Part shown: piece after piece, positions 53,100 to 63,929 of the stretch
Layout: every line of letters begins with the position of its first letter
Position numbering within the stretch: the first letter of the stretch is position 1
Source of the DNA: Paenibacillus tundrae
Lineage (GTDB): Bacteria > Bacillota > Bacilli > Paenibacillales > Paenibacillaceae
Assembly: GCF_036884255.1 (NCBI RefSeq)
Contig: NZ_CP145605.1
Span: 3,100,001 to 3,164,000 of the forward strand
Direction of reading: 5' to 3'
Length of the DNA stretch: 64,000 nt
Translations under genes and position numbers: made by a program
The notes under the pieces: model-generated
Database searches by the model: none
The model's input: only the letters and a program-made list of their open reading frames with translations
What the model was told of the DNA's origin: nothing

Positions 53100-53384
53100 C
53101 CTACGCTGAACCATTCTAATCGTAAGCCTTATTGTTCCCTGTATATGAAGCCTTCATATAGGTCAGATTAACTTTACTTGAACCATTTGGTCAGCCATGA
53201 TGTAGAAATGCAGTTGTTAACATACGATCAGCTTTTGAAAACAACAAATACTTAAAATTTTATTTTCTCAATATAAAATAATATGTATAATGGGCAATAC
53301 GTCTGACAAAAAAAAGTGTAACACTGACACCAACTCCAAAGAATAATAATGATGATTCGGAGGAGACCGAGAAGAGGAGGACAT

Positions 53385-54836
53385 ATGAAAACAACGAAGG
53401 TCTCATTTTTTGTACTTACCCTGGTTTTGCTCCTAGTGACAGGGTTATCTGGATGGGCAGGGGGAGCATCCGCAACAGAAGCGAATTCAGGCAAAACTTA
53501 TGTCATCGGTACGGACATTACATTTGCCCCATTTGAATTCGAGGATGCGAATGGTAATTTTGTAGGTATTGATATGGATCTAATGGCCGCCATTGCCAAG
53601 GATCAGAACTTCAAGTATGAGATCAAGGCTCTCGGATTTAATGCTGCCGTTCAAGCGCTTGAGTCGAATCAAGTTGATGGCGTCATCGCAGGGATGAGCA
53701 TTACGGACGAGAGAAAGAAAGTATTTGATTTCTCGGAAGCTTATTATCCATCAGGTGTCGTTATGGGAATTAGCGCGAATAATGATACAGTGAAAAGTTA
53801 TGAAGATCTCCGAGGACAAAAGGTTGCCGTAAAAACGGGAACGGCTGGATATAACTTTGCTGAATCCATCGCTTCCGAGTATGGATTTACCATCGTACCT
53901 TTTGAGGACTCTGCACAGATGTATCTGGACGTAATAACAGGTAATTCTATCGCATGTTTCGAGGATCAGCCTGTTCTTGCTTATGGGGTCAAACAAAATA
54001 ATGGATTGAAAATTGTAACCAAGAAAGAAGAAGGAGACTCTTACGGATTTGCGGTAAGTAAGGGTAAGAACCAAGAATTGCTTCAGATGTTTGATGCAGG
54101 ACTCGTGAACATCAAAGCAAGTGGTGAGTATGATCAAATTCTGGAGAAATATGTTGGTGACAATGCTCCAACTGCTGGAGAAACAAGCCGGTGGGAGAAT
54201 GTTCAGAATTCACTGCCAGCTCTGTTTAAAGGGTTAGGGAATACATTGCTGTACACAATAGTATCTCTATTCTTTGCCTTTATCATTGGTCTGATCTTTG
54301 GATTTATGAAGGTAGGACAGAATAAGGTTCTTCGTGGAATTGCGACCGTTTTTGTTGACGTGTTCCGTGGTATTCCATTGATTGTTCTGGCTTTCTTTAT
54401 TTACTTCGGGATTCCGCAAGCATTCGGCTTTACGATGCCACTGTTCCTCGCAGCCATCCTAACACTTAGTTTGAACGCAGGAGCTTACGTAACCGAAATT
54501 ATTCGGGGCGGGATTCAATCGATTGATCCAGGACAGCTGGAAGCAGCTCGTTCATTAGGCCTGCCTTATCGTAAGGCAATGATGAAGATTGTTATTCCAC
54601 AAGCAATTCGAGTGATGATTCCTTCATTTATCAATCAGATGGTAATCACATTGAAAGATACGTCGATCTTGTCTGTTATCGGTCTTGTTGAATTGACTCA
54701 GTCGGGTAAGATTGTTATCGCTAGAACGTTTACCTCTTTTGACATCTGGTTAACGGTTGCGGTTATGTATCTGATTGTTATTATCACATTGACCAAAGTT
54801 GCTGACTATCTGGAGGTGAGGGTTCGCCGTGGGTAA
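53385..54836 (+). CDS. Fused amino-acid-binding protein and ABC permease
   Basis: A 483-residue fusion. GAGGAGGA lies before ATG 53385, better than in-frame ATGs upstream. A signal segment (about 1-35) is followed by a polar amino-acid binding domain (about 40-265: [19 protein letters not shown]) and a permease domain with five helices and the EAA loop ([20 protein letters not shown], about 385-404). The arrangement is that of GlnP-type transporters, in which the binding domain is tethered to the permease. Glutamine or a similar polar amino acid is likely. Confidence 0.9.
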   Translation: MKTTKVSFFVLTLVLLLVTGLSGWAGGASATEANSGKTYVIGTDITFAPFEFEDANGNFVGIDMDLMAAIAKDQNFKYEIKALGFNAAVQALESNQVDGVIAGMSITDERKKVFDFSEAYYPSGVVMGISANNDTVKSYEDLRGQKVAVKTGTAGYNFAESIASEYGFTIVPFEDSAQMYLDVITGNSIACFEDQPVLAYGVKQNNGLKIVTKKEEGDSYGFAVSKGKNQELLQMFDAGLVNIKASGEYDQILEKYVGDNAPTAGETSRWENVQNSLPALFKGLGNTLLYTIVSLFFAFIIGLIFGFMKVGQNKVLRGIATVFVDVFRGIPLIVLAFFIYFGIPQAFGFTMPLFLAAILTLSLNAGAYVTEIIRGGIQSIDPGQLEAARSLGLPYRKAMMKIVIPQAIRVMIPSFINQMVITLKDTSILSVIGLVELTQSGKIVIARTFTSFDIWLTVAVMYLIVIITLTKVADYLEVRVRRG

Positions 54837-55557
54837 AATTAAAGTTGAAGGATTGAAGAAAAGCTTCGGAACGAATCATGTTCTGAAAGGAATTGATATG
54901 TCCGTCAATGAGGGTGAAGTGGTATGCGTCATTGGACCCTCTGGATCAGGCAAAAGTACGTTTTTGCGTTGCATTAACCAGCTAGAAGAAATAACTGAGG
55001 GTCGAGTGATCGTGGATGATCAGGATCTCAATGATTCCAAAACAAACATTAATAAAGCGCGGGAAAATATCGGTATGGTATTTCAGCACTTTAACTTGTT
55101 CCCTCACTTTAATGTACTGAAAAATATTACGTTTGCACCAAGAGAACTTGGTTTATTAAATGAAGCTCAGGCACGTGATACGGCGCTAAAATTGTTAGAC
55201 CGTGTAGGGTTATCAGATAAAGCGAACAGCTTCCCGAGCCAGCTATCTGGAGGTCAGAAGCAACGTGTGGCAATTGCTCGTGCGCTTGCTATGACGCCAG
55301 ATGTGATGTTGTTCGATGAACCAACTTCGGCGCTTGACCCTGAGATGGTTGGTGAGGTTCTTGGTGTAATGAAGGATCTCGCTCGTGAAGGTATGACGAT
55401 GATGATCGTTACCCATGAGATGGGATTCGCTCGTGAAGTAGCCGATCGGGTGATCTTCATGGATGGTGGTTACATCGTAGAAGAAGGAAGCCCTGAAGAA
55501 GTGTTTGGGAATCCTAAGAATGAACGTACAATCAGCTTCTTGGAAAAAGTGCTCTAA
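54829..55557 (+). CDS. Polar amino acid ABC transporter ATPase (GlnQ type)
   Basis: A 242-residue ATPase with Walker [11 protein letters not shown]-loop [14 protein letters not shown], signature [15 protein letters not shown], Walker [15 protein letters not shown] and switch His in VTHEMGFA. The GTG start overlaps the end of the fused permease by eight bases, behind GGAGGTGAGGG. Together the two genes encode a complete uptake system. A terminator follows. Confidence 0.92.
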   Translation: MGKIKVEGLKKSFGTNHVLKGIDMSVNEGEVVCVIGPSGSGKSTFLRCINQLEEITEGRVIVDDQDLNDSKTNINKARENIGMVFQHFNLFPHFNVLKNITFAPRELGLLNEAQARDTALKLLDRVGLSDKANSFPSQLSGGQKQRVAIARALAMTPDVMLFDEPTSALDPEMVGEVLGVMKDLAREGMTMMIVTHEMGFAREVADRVIFMDGGYIVEEGSPEEVFGNPKNERTISFLEKVL

Positions 55558-55597
55558 TAACCGGCCTTTTTGAACAGGTACTAATATGATAATGCTA

Positions 55598-55629
55598 AAC
55601 CTTCAAGACATTGCTCTTGAAGGTTTTTT
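55598..55629 (+). terminator. Intrinsic terminator after the amino acid transporter
   Basis: Perfect arms AACCTTCAAGA / TCTTGAAGGTT, six-base loop, T run. Confidence 0.92.
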
Positions 55630-55671
55630 AATATGAAGATAACATAATGAAGGATAGGAGGCGCAAATCAG

Positions 55672-56310
55672 ATGAACTTATTTTACATCCAATCCTCCAT
55701 AAGGGGAATGAGTTATGTAGCTTCATTTTTAGAGGATAACTTTATTGGGTTGACATGGCCTGGAACAGGAAATTTGGAAGAGATGTCACCAGAGGAATGG
55801 AATGAGCGGTTGAGGGGACATTACAAGTTAGAAGAAACAGAGCTAGCAGGGGTGATGAAGGATCTTGAAGCGTTTGTACATACTATGCAGGACGGGGACT
55901 ACGTCGTTATCAAGGATGATGAGTGGGCGTATGTAGGAGATCTGGGCGATTATTACTACGATGATTCCTTAGGAATAGAAGAAGACTTCATATGCCATCG
56001 GCGAGGTGTTACCTGGCTGGGAAGGATACCCTTGGAGGATTTAAATGACAAAGTACAAGCTTTAATTCATCAGACGGGTACACTGGCTAAATTTGAACAT
56101 CCAGTATCACAAGCGCAGTTAGATCGTTATCTCACAGGTATGAATGAACCAACGGAAGGAACGGAAGGGAAGAGCTCTCCAGCTACGAAGGTCGATAAAG
56201 CTACAATTGATGCTGCCCTGCATGTGATGAGACAAGCTTTAGACAGTGAGGACATCAACATACGTGTTCGTGCAGCGGAGGCAATCTTACAATACGCCAG
56301 ATCGCAATGA
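55672..56310 (+). CDS. Protein resembling the N-terminal domain of Mrr-like restriction proteins
   Basis: A 212-residue soluble protein with a strong ribosome binding site (ATAGGAGG). Its first ~130 residues have the PUA/EVE-like order seen ahead of some Mrr-type endonucleases: FLEDNFIGLTWPGTGNLEEM, then FVHTMQDGDYVVI, GDLGDYYYDD and HRRGVTWLGRI. No nuclease motif follows; the C-terminus is a helical tail (about 165-212). Probably a stand-alone base- or nucleotide-binding module. Role unknown. Confidence 0.6.
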   Translation: MNLFYIQSSIRGMSYVASFLEDNFIGLTWPGTGNLEEMSPEEWNERLRGHYKLEETELAGVMKDLEAFVHTMQDGDYVVIKDDEWAYVGDLGDYYYDDSLGIEEDFICHRRGVTWLGRIPLEDLNDKVQALIHQTGTLAKFEHPVSQAQLDRYLTGMNEPTEGTEGKSSPATKVDKATIDAALHVMRQALDSEDINIRVRAAEAILQYARSQ

Positions 56311-56448
56311 TTGAACTTATACAGACTGAATGAATATGGTCGTTTGGAGCCGTTCGTGTAACTAAGCTGTGATTCAATGCGTTTATTACTTGTAGGACAA
56401 GATATGACACGCATTATTAATCCAAACGTACAAGGAGAACCGCATTTC

Positions 56449-57084
56449 ATGAAGAAACTTTCTCGTGGTATTTTATCTATCTGTGTAAGTGGAGCTGTAC
56501 TTCTGTCAGCATGTGGGCATACAGATGATGCTGATCGTACGACGATCCGTGAAGCAACCGCTGGATCGACCCCGAATACTAATCAGGCACCATCTACCCA
56601 GGAGGAACCGACGAATTCAATCTCGGCATCCACTGATGCCATCTCGGATTCAGAGCGATTAATTGATCTAGCGCACAAGGAGATTAAAGACATTACCGCT
56701 GATGACTTCAAGCGAGGTGTGTTCATCGATTTTGATCAGTATAAACAAAGCTTCTTCGACGATGAGATCATATCCAAATTCAAGGGGAATATCGAAGCTG
56801 TAGTGGAGAAAAACCCAGAGAAATTTAACGAGAACCTAAATAAGGAGTCCGCAGCAACTAATAAGTACCACTCCTACTACATTAGCGAAAGTGAAAAAGG
56901 GAAAGAATTTATGTTTTATGATCTCGACATCCTTGAGAAAGTAAACATCAATCAGCGCGAACAGATTCGGGTAGGTGTACGATTTGCTCAGAAAGATCCG
57001 GATGGACGTGTCGACAACACAGGAATCACGTACTTTTTCACGAAGAATCCAGACGGTGAATGGGGCATTGAGAATATAGACTAA
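56449..57084 (+). CDS. Lipoprotein of unknown function
   Basis: A 211-residue lipoprotein. AAGGAG lies before ATG 56449, which gives a normal signal peptide (MKKLSRGILSICVSGAVLLS) with lipidated Cys in LSACG; earlier starts do not. A Ser/Thr/Pro-rich linker covers about 30-60. The mature domain matches no family I know and resembles secreted stress lipoproteins only in layout. Confidence 0.78.
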   Translation: MKKLSRGILSICVSGAVLLSACGHTDDADRTTIREATAGSTPNTNQAPSTQEEPTNSISASTDAISDSERLIDLAHKEIKDITADDFKRGVFIDFDQYKQSFFDDEIISKFKGNIEAVVEKNPEKFNENLNKESAATNKYHSYYISESEKGKEFMFYDLDILEKVNINQREQIRVGVRFAQKDPDGRVDNTGITYFFTKNPDGEWGIENID

Positions 57085-57085
57085 T

Positions 57086-57113
57086 AGAGACCATGAGATG
57101 ATTCATGGTCTCT
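57086..57113. terminator. Perfect hairpin between lipoprotein and converging sugar permease
   Basis: AGAGACCATGA / TCATGGTCTCT, six-base loop, no long T run. It separates two converging transcription units. Confidence 0.75.
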
Positions 57114-57170
57114 CCATAATCTACTAAAGATTGAATGATAAATTAATATCGATTCATAATGACGTTGAGG

Positions 57171-58001
57171 TTAACCTTTAACCGCACCAGCCGTCAATCC
57201 GCTGACAATATATTTCTGACCAAATAGATACAATATAAATACAGGTAGTGAAGTAAGTACAAGGTTGGCAAAAATTAAATTCCAATCCCGGCTGTACTTG
57301 CCGTAGAAGTTATAAATCGACAGCGGCATCGTCCACGTCGAGCTGTCTGTCAGGAAGTATACAGGAATGGTGATATCATTCCACACCGACATAAACACCA
57401 TAATAGCAACCGTAGCATTAACAGGTAGGATTAGTGGCGTGACGATGCGGAAGAACACACCGAACACACTTGCTCCTTCTAGAAAAGCGACCTCGTCCAG
57501 CGCTCTTGGAATCGTTTTGATAAAGCCACTGTACAAGAACACACTAAAGGCTGTATTTAGCGCAGCATAGATGAGAATAACGCTTGTGATACTGCCATAG
57601 AAGCCTAAGCCCTGCACCACACGAATCGTTGTAATGATCGACATCGGTGCAATCAGACCCATGAAGAAATACATATAGAGCGTGCCTGATAATTTCGTTT
57701 CCCGACGTGCTAGAATGAATGCTGCTGCTGAAGAGGCAACGATGTTGATGATAGACGATATACCTGTAATCCAGATACTGTTAAGAAATGCCCGTGATAG
57801 ACCGCCTTCTTGGAAGACTCGAACATAGTTCGAGAACTGCCAGGTGTCAGGTAAATGTAGAGAGAAGCTGAGCACTTCAGCGCTGGTTTTAAATGATCCA
57901 AGGATCAGAATGACAAGCGGCAACAATACGATGAGTGAGGCCAGAATGAGGAACCCTTCCACGATATAATTGCGGATGGCAAGTTTGCGTGTATAGCCCA
58001 T
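57171..58001 (-). CDS. Carbohydrate ABC transporter permease (MalG type)
   Basis: A 276-residue permease with six helices and the EAA loop ALDEVAFLEGASVFGVFFRIVTPL near residue 165-188. Start behind AAGGAGG, overlapping the end region of the partner permease gene. Third gene of a minus-strand operon: binding protein, permease, permease. No ATPase is encoded here, so a shared MsmX-like ATPase must serve it. Confidence 0.9.
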   Translation of the reverse strand: MGYTRKLAIRNYIVEGFLILASLIVLLPLVILILGSFKTSAEVLSFSLHLPDTWQFSNYVRVFQEGGLSRAFLNSIWITGISSIINIVASSAAAFILARRETKLSGTLYMYFFMGLIAPMSIITTIRVVQGLGFYGSITSVILIYAALNTAFSVFLYSGFIKTIPRALDEVAFLEGASVFGVFFRIVTPLILPVNATVAIMVFMSVWNDITIPVYFLTDSSTWTMPLSIYNFYGKYSRDWNLIFANLVLTSLPVFILYLFGQKYIVSGLTAGAVKG

Positions 58002-58002
58002 T

Positions 58003-58875
58003 TTATTCCGTAACCTCCTTACGCCGCATGAAAATCAATAGCGGTATAGCGATAATGGTGACAACCACGAACAGCAGTGTATTTACTGCGGTACCCAGAC
58101 CCCAGTTACCTTCACCGAAGGAACGCAGAATGATCGTACCTACAACCTGTGATGCATTACCTGGCCCGCCGCCTGTCATGACGTATACTTCGGAGAACAC
58201 TTTCAGACCACCAATCAACGTTAACATCAGGTTAATGTTAATCGCTGGCAGGAGAAGAGGCAGTGTAATTTTGAAAAAACTTCTCCATGAGCTGGCTCCA
58301 TCAATCTTGGCTGCCTCGTAATATTCCTGCGAGATAGACTGTAGACCAGCCAGATAGATGGCCATCTGAAATCCAGCGCTCTGCCAGATCGATACGATCG
58401 CAATGGTCCAGATAACAATGGATGGATTCGTTAACCATGCTTGGCTTAAGGAGTGCAAACCGACAGCTTCTAGCAGCTGATTAATTGTACCTTCGGTGCG
58501 AAGCATAGGGGTAAACAGAATGCTGATTACAAGTATGCTGAGTATGGAAGGCGAGTAGAAGATGGCACGTAGCAGATTTTTGGTTCGCAGTCGCATATTA
58601 AGGCCTACTGCGAGCAACAAACCAATAACGTTTTTGCCAACCACTGTAACGATGGCGAAGATCGCCGTATTTTGCAGTGCCAGTATAAGCGTTTTGTCAG
58701 AGAATATTTTCTTGAAGTTATCCCACCCGATGAAAGTCAGCTCTAATCGATCCAACCGCCAGTCCGTGAAGGAATAATAGAAGCCCGCAATGGCAGGTAC
58801 AACGAAAAAGATAGAGTAGATGATCAGTGCGGGAAATATCATGTAGTACGAATATAAATTTTTGGTTCTTTTCAT
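58003..58875 (-). CDS. Carbohydrate ABC transporter permease (MalF type)
   Basis: A 290-residue permease with six helices and EAA loop EYYEAAKIDGASSWRSFFKI near residue 185-204. GGAGCG precedes the ATG. It lies 93 bases after the binding-protein gene and one base before the second permease. Together they import a sugar, probably an oligosaccharide that the GH42 enzyme at the window's end can cleave. Confidence 0.9.
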   Translation of the reverse strand: MKRTKNLYSYYMIFPALIIYSIFFVVPAIAGFYYSFTDWRLDRLELTFIGWDNFKKIFSDKTLILALQNTAIFAIVTVVGKNVIGLLLAVGLNMRLRTKNLLRAIFYSPSILSILVISILFTPMLRTEGTINQLLEAVGLHSLSQAWLTNPSIVIWTIAIVSIWQSAGFQMAIYLAGLQSISQEYYEAAKIDGASSWRSFFKITLPLLLPAININLMLTLIGGLKVFSEVYVMTGGGPGNASQVVGTIILRSFGEGNWGLGTAVNTLLFVVVTIIAIPLLIFMRRKEVTE

Positions 58876-58968
58876 ATCTCACGCTCCGTTATAGCCAGGC
58901 AGCATAACCTCTGATCGGTTTTATACGACCCTGTCATACTGCCCTATATTTCAACAATGGTGTATTTC

Positions 58969-60279
58969 TTAGAATCCAGCTACACCTTTATCCTGCATCA
59001 ATTGGCTGAATTTCTCATCCCATGATTGCAGTACTTCTTCTGGCGTTAAGCCACCTGCGAATTGATCCTGCAACAAACGGTACAGTTCGCTGCGATCCAC
59101 TAACATGTATGCATCTGTCGTCAGAACTGTTTTTTTCGGCGTAATATAGTTGTCTACGATATCTTGTTTGTATGCCGGCAGTTCCGGTGTTGTCACATCA
59201 TTGAAGTTTGATACATAGCCTTTGGAATCTACGATCTGTTGAGCTACATCTTTGGAAGCGATAAAGTCGAGGAACTGTTTAGCCTCTTCCAGATGTTTGG
59301 ATTTCTTCGGAATAAATAACTGCCCACCTAGTGGACTTGCCCCTAGACTTGCATCTTCAGTCGATGGAATCGGGAATACACCTAGCTCCATACTTGGATC
59401 CTGTTCAGCAACGCCTTCAATCAACCAATCGCCCATAAACATCATAGCCACTTCTTTGTTCAGGAATTTACCCACGGCCATATCATAGCTGTCGCTGAGT
59501 ACATCAGTGTTGGTGTACCCCTTGGTGTACACTTCGTACTGCTGTTCCAAGAAGGTCTTGAATTCTGGAATGTCAGACCACTTCTTCTTGTTGCTATTCA
59601 GGTCATCAAAAAAGGTTGGTTCATTTTTCGCTACAAAATCAGCAAAAGCGGCAGCAGGCCAGATGTTGGCAGCCCAAGCATCCTTGTATGGCATGAATAC
59701 GGGTGTAATACCGCTAGCTTTGATTTTTTCGCAGACCGCGAGAAACTGCTCATAGGTGGTGGGGATTGTTAAACCAAGTTCTTCAAAGATCTGTTTGTTA
59801 TATACGACGCCTTGCATCCCCGTATCTTGGCTGACATGGAAGCTGTAGATGTGACCACCAGCCGAAAGTACGTCCTTATTTACAATACGGCTCGCCCAAG
59901 GCTCGTCATCGAGAATCTCGAAATTGCGTTCAAGATTGAGATCGGTCACTGCACTGGCTAGATTGTATTGGATGATATCTGGCGTTTCGTCTACCGCAAG
60001 CTTTGTCTGAAGCACAGTAGTTGTCTGCTCGGCAGGGATTAATTGTAGATTGACGCGTACATTCGTCTGTTTCTCGAACTCATCAAGGATATCTTGTTGG
60101 ATAAAAGCTGAATCCTGAGAGCTCTTGGAGATGGCTAATTCCAGTGTGACCTTTGCTTTATTATCCCCGCCCGACGAACTTCCCGTGCTGGAATCACCAG
60201 CTCCACAAGCGGTTAATGAGATGGTTAGTAAACTAGCCAGCATCACCGTAGCAACCTTTTTTCGTTTAAGTATCTTCAA
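58969..60279 (-). CDS. Sugar-binding lipoprotein of the ABC transporter
   Basis: A 436-residue solute-binding protein (family 1). Lipoprotein signal with lipobox SLTAC (Cys about 25) and a Gly/Ser linker. Typical phrases are DILDEFEKQTNVRVNLQLIP and MFMGDWLIEGVAEQ near residue 280. TTG 60279 is the start behind AGGGGG. Captures a sugar outside the cell for the two permeases downstream. A cre box lies just upstream. Confidence 0.9.
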   Translation of the reverse strand: MKILKRKKVATVMLASLLTISLTACGAGDSSTGSSSGGDNKAKVTLELAISKSSQDSAFIQQDILDEFEKQTNVRVNLQLIPAEQTTTVLQTKLAVDETPDIIQYNLASAVTDLNLERNFEILDDEPWASRIVNKDVLSAGGHIYSFHVSQDTGMQGVVYNKQIFEELGLTIPTTYEQFLAVCEKIKASGITPVFMPYKDAWAANIWPAAAFADFVAKNEPTFFDDLNSNKKKWSDIPEFKTFLEQQYEVYTKGYTNTDVLSDSYDMAVGKFLNKEVAMMFMGDWLIEGVAEQDPSMELGVFPIPSTEDASLGASPLGGQLFIPKKSKHLEEAKQFLDFIASKDVAQQIVDSKGYVSNFNDVTTPELPAYKQDIVDNYITPKKTVLTTDAYMLVDRSELYRLLQDQFAGGLTPEEVLQSWDEKFSQLMQDKGVAGF

Positions 60280-60305
60280 TGTGAATCCCCCTTGATTACT
60301 TATGA

Positions 60306-60321
60306 TTGAATCCGTTTACAT
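60306..60321 (-). promoter_or_regulatory. CcpA cre box upstream of the sugar transporter
   Basis: Read on the minus strand, ATGTAAACGGATTCAA matches the cre consensus WTGNAARCGNWWWCAW at every position. It lies 27 bases upstream of the binding-protein start, suitable for carbon catabolite repression. Confidence 0.78.
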
Positions 60322-60480
60322 CCCCGATTATAAATTTTTCCTTCCCCCAGGTACATGTCTGTGCTTGAAGGTTAATGTGTAAAATCCTGAACTTGAAATC
60401 GCTATCATTTCATATAATCCCATGATACAGTTAAGCGTGAACGAATGAATTGGACGTCTAGATGTGAAAGGAGACTCGCA

Positions 60481-62250
60481 ATGAAAATGACAAAATTCAT
60501 ACATAGATCCACGCAATTCAGTTTGCAAACCAAGGTTTTTCTAACCTTTTTGGCATTACTTTTGTTTGTTCTATGTTGTTTTCTTGTATATGTTAATGTC
60601 GTTGTCATTCGCCCACTGAAACAAAAAACAGTGCAGGATACACTGGTGACTACGACTAAAGTGAGAGAACAAGTAGATCTGTACATGGATCAACAGAATC
60701 AGCTCTCGCAGCGAATCTTGTCTAGCAAAGACATCTTTGCCACGATGGACAAGAGTTCTTCTGCACATAGTGATTACGAGCGGCTGAAACAAATTCGGAA
60801 GCTTAAAGACATTATTTTTCAAGCGATTGGGCCGAGTATGAATATTAAGGACATGTCCATATATGACAAGCAAGGTATACTTCTTACGTCATACTTAGGT
60901 TCAGGTCAACCGCCAGTATCTATTCACACGTTGCTGGGAGATAGTAAGGTTGGACGAGAGTGGGCAGGAAGCGGTTTTGTTCTGCTCCGCCAAGGAGATA
61001 CGATCTCATTTGTTCGGACGGTGAATGATCAGAATGGTAAAGTCTACGGTTATCTGTGCATCCAGATGGATCAAAGGGTGATTCAAAGTTTTACCGAAGG
61101 CATCTCAGCCGGTGAAGTTTATATCTTGAACCAGCAAGGAGAGCAGATGACAGGTATTGAGCTTGGAACCCAAGCGATGCAATGGACAAAGCCACAATTG
61201 GAGGAGGGACTGGAAGTGGATGAACATAACAATTACATCACGTACTCCACATCTCCTAGCACCGGTTGGGTTACATATATTGTTACGCCTAGCAAGTCGG
61301 TATTTGGCTCGATCCAGAAGGTTCAAACCATCTCGATTTTGCTGATTACAGCATTAATGCTTATTTCTTTCGTCTATATTTACTTATCTACTCGCAATCT
61401 ATTGCTTCCAATCCGTAAACTTCGCAGTCAAATTTGGCGTATCAACTACAGCAATCTCAATTTAAAGGTCGATGATCGGCCCAAAAACAATGATCTGCTG
61501 TTGTTGAATGAAGCATTCCAGGATCTAATGGAACGGCTACAACAATCGATTGACCGTGAGAAAACGGCGCTACATGAAGAGGTAAAAGCAAGAAATTCAG
61601 CACTTCAGGCTCAAATAGCGCCTCACTTTATCCATAACGTTCTTTATTTGATCAGCATTGCTGCTCAAGAGGGCAAAACAAAGGTGGTTTCGGATATGTG
61701 TAAGCATCTCTCAGAGAGCCTGCGTTATATCGTATCTTCTCCTTACGCACATGTGACCTTATCCGAAGAGCTTGAGCATACAAGACATTATCTATCACTG
61801 GTTCAACAAAAATATGAAGACGATCTGGAGTGGGATATCGATGCGGATCTATTAGCGAAAGAAGTCCGTTTACCACGCCTGGTCATCCAGCCTTTTGTAG
61901 AGAATTGCATTGAACATGCCTTTTGCCATACATCTCCGCCATGGCATATCCAGATTACGGTGAAGCAATATAACGGATTATGGGCGCTAGAGATCAGAGA
62001 CAATGGAGATGGCTTCACGCCTGAGAAGATTCAAGAGATTCTCGCGAATATTCAGCAATCCCGCTCGGGAACCACCATGATAAATAACCAAGAGACCGGA
62101 CTCGGCAATATGGGTATTGTTAATAGCGTTAATCGGCTCAAACTGATGTATAGCAACCGGCTATTTTTTAATATTTTCAATAATCAAGGGCATGGAGCAA
62201 AGGGAGCAACGATTCAAATCATCGGCTCGTTAACCAAGGACTTTTATTAA
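60481..62250 (+). CDS. YesM-type sensor histidine kinase
   Basis: A 589-residue kinase. AAAGGAG lies before ATG 60481, better than in-frame starts upstream. Helix 1 (about 20-42), a large extracellular Cache-like domain, helix 2 (about 278-298), HAMP, then the His_kinase domain with QAQIAPHFIHNVLYLI (about 380-395) and the ATPase motifs EIRDNGDGF and GLGNMGIVNSV. It diverges from the sugar transporter and precedes a YesN-type regulator; it probably senses the sugar or its loaded binding protein. Confidence 0.9.
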   Translation: MKMTKFIHRSTQFSLQTKVFLTFLALLLFVLCCFLVYVNVVVIRPLKQKTVQDTLVTTTKVREQVDLYMDQQNQLSQRILSSKDIFATMDKSSSAHSDYERLKQIRKLKDIIFQAIGPSMNIKDMSIYDKQGILLTSYLGSGQPPVSIHTLLGDSKVGREWAGSGFVLLRQGDTISFVRTVNDQNGKVYGYLCIQMDQRVIQSFTEGISAGEVYILNQQGEQMTGIELGTQAMQWTKPQLEEGLEVDEHNNYITYSTSPSTGWVTYIVTPSKSVFGSIQKVQTISILLITALMLISFVYIYLSTRNLLLPIRKLRSQIWRINYSNLNLKVDDRPKNNDLLLLNEAFQDLMERLQQSIDREKTALHEEVKARNSALQAQIAPHFIHNVLYLISIAAQEGKTKVVSDMCKHLSESLRYIVSSPYAHVTLSEELEHTRHYLSLVQQKYEDDLEWDIDADLLAKEVRLPRLVIQPFVENCIEHAFCHTSPPWHIQITVKQYNGLWALEIRDNGDGFTPEKIQEILANIQQSRSGTTMINNQETGLGNMGIVNSVNRLKLMYSNRLFFNIFNNQGHGAKGATIQIIGSLTKDFY

Positions 62251-62269
62251 ATGGGGAGGGCAGACACCA

Positions 62270-63790
62270 ATGTATAACGTTATGATTGTCGAGGATAGTA
62301 AACCGATACTGCGCAATATCAGAACACATCTGGACACATTGAATTTACCGCTGCAAGTGACGGCTACAGCAACTAACGGTGAGGAGGCACTGGCGATCAT
62401 TCGGCAGGAACCGATTCATCTGTTGTTAACGGATATTAGAATGCCTAAGATGGATGGCTTATCGCTGATTGAGCAAGCCAAGCTTGCAAACCCCTATCTC
62501 AAGGTGGTGTTGATCAGCGGCTACAGCGATTTTGAGTATACACGCAAAGCATTGAACCTGCAGGTGTTCGACTATTTATTAAAACCTGTAGAGCGGGAGG
62601 CATTGGAGGAAGTGATGGGAAGGATCGTGGAGCAGCTTGATCGGCTTATATCCAGGAGCTTGCAAGAATTGCAAGAGATCGTTGACCCAGAATGTTATGC
62701 TGAACTTACGTTTGGCGAGGAATTCCCGCTATACTCTCATATGATAATCATTCTTCGCAAGCAACCTTTCAGTCTGGGAATGGATCGTTGGACTTCGGAG
62801 ACATTAGAGCGAAGTTTAGCGGAGTTTTTCCGTGCTCAGCCATGCCAGGTACTACTCACACAAACTTCGTACCAATATATTATTCTGGCTAATAGAGGAG
62901 CACTGGATTGGTATTCTTCCATGCATGAATGTCTTGAATCATTACGGCGGCACCTGTATGAAGAGGGGCTGGATGGAATCATTGGGGGACAGCTGATGTC
63001 CGCTGATGTGGATCAGTTACCAGAGCTCTATTACCGGATCACTTCAATATTAACGACCCAGCAGCGATTAAAGCATGGGCTGGTGCTGGATACGGGAAAT
63101 CCCGTCTCGATGGCAAGATCAGAAACAAGCTGTATGGACTCCTTGTTAGAATCTACTTTTGTGCATATGATACAAGCTTGCCGGAAGGAGGCATTTGCAC
63201 TCAAGCTGTCTGAACTGATGAATCGATGGGCTGAGGAGAATGCACATTGGACAGAGATTGAGCGTTTTGTAGCACTTGTGGTGGACACCTTTGCACATCT
63301 CTATGAAGAACGAGGATCAGGCATGCGATTAGCTTTGGAGCTTAGAGCCAAACAATGTTTTGAAGTAAAGACGTATGAGGATTTTGGACGTGCGCTACTT
63401 GAATGGACAGCTCAATGCTTCGACATGCTGCACTCCCAAGGGCGGAAGAGTGGTGAGCTGCTGTTCGAGCAGATTGACGAATACGTCAAAACCAATCGTT
63501 ATGCCTCCTTGTCCATTAGCGATATTTCATTGAAATTTCATGTCAGCCCTTCATATATCAGTAGGATCATTAAACAGGTCACACAACGCACTTTCGTACA
63601 ATATTATACCGAACTTCGAATGAAGGAAGCTTGCAGATTGATGGCCAGTCAACCCAACATGAAATTCAAAGAACTATCGGAGCTGTTATCGTTCAGCGAT
63701 CAGCATTATTTCTCCAAAGTATTCAAGGAATATACAGGCGTTAGTCCGACGGAATATAAGGAACGCCTGCTTAGCACGAAGTTCAAATGA
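62270..63790 (+). CDS. YesN-type AraC response regulator
   Basis: A 506-residue regulator: receiver at 1-120 (Asp55 in LLLTDIRMP, Lys in YLLKPVERE), a long middle domain, and a C-terminal AraC double helix-turn-helix (about 405-500: ISDISLKFHVSPSYISRIIK, then FKELSELLSFSDQHYFSKVF). GGGGAGGG precedes the ATG. Likely activates the divergent sugar transporter operon and the GH42 gene downstream in response to its kinase. Confidence 0.9.
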   Translation: MYNVMIVEDSKPILRNIRTHLDTLNLPLQVTATATNGEEALAIIRQEPIHLLLTDIRMPKMDGLSLIEQAKLANPYLKVVLISGYSDFEYTRKALNLQVFDYLLKPVEREALEEVMGRIVEQLDRLISRSLQELQEIVDPECYAELTFGEEFPLYSHMIIILRKQPFSLGMDRWTSETLERSLAEFFRAQPCQVLLTQTSYQYIILANRGALDWYSSMHECLESLRRHLYEEGLDGIIGGQLMSADVDQLPELYYRITSILTTQQRLKHGLVLDTGNPVSMARSETSCMDSLLESTFVHMIQACRKEAFALKLSELMNRWAEENAHWTEIERFVALVVDTFAHLYEERGSGMRLALELRAKQCFEVKTYEDFGRALLEWTAQCFDMLHSQGRKSGELLFEQIDEYVKTNRYASLSISDISLKFHVSPSYISRIIKQVTQRTFVQYYTELRMKEACRLMASQPNMKFKELSELLSFSDQHYFSKVFKEYTGVSPTEYKERLLSTKFK

Positions 63791-63929
63791 CAATAGGGTG
63801 ATGAATACACAGAAGTATTTTGTGACCAAATGCCTTGAAATTTGGATAGAATGCCTTAATATTAAATAAGGTCAATAGTTAAATAGTTTGTTAATAAATA
63901 TAGCAACCTGGTTAAGGGAGACTGACATT

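Noticed and set aside
53100..53384. Amino-acid-responsive riboswitch or T-box before the transporter
   Set aside because: The leader is AT-rich with a promoter-like TATAAT but shows no conserved T-box or riboswitch core and no terminator hairpin.
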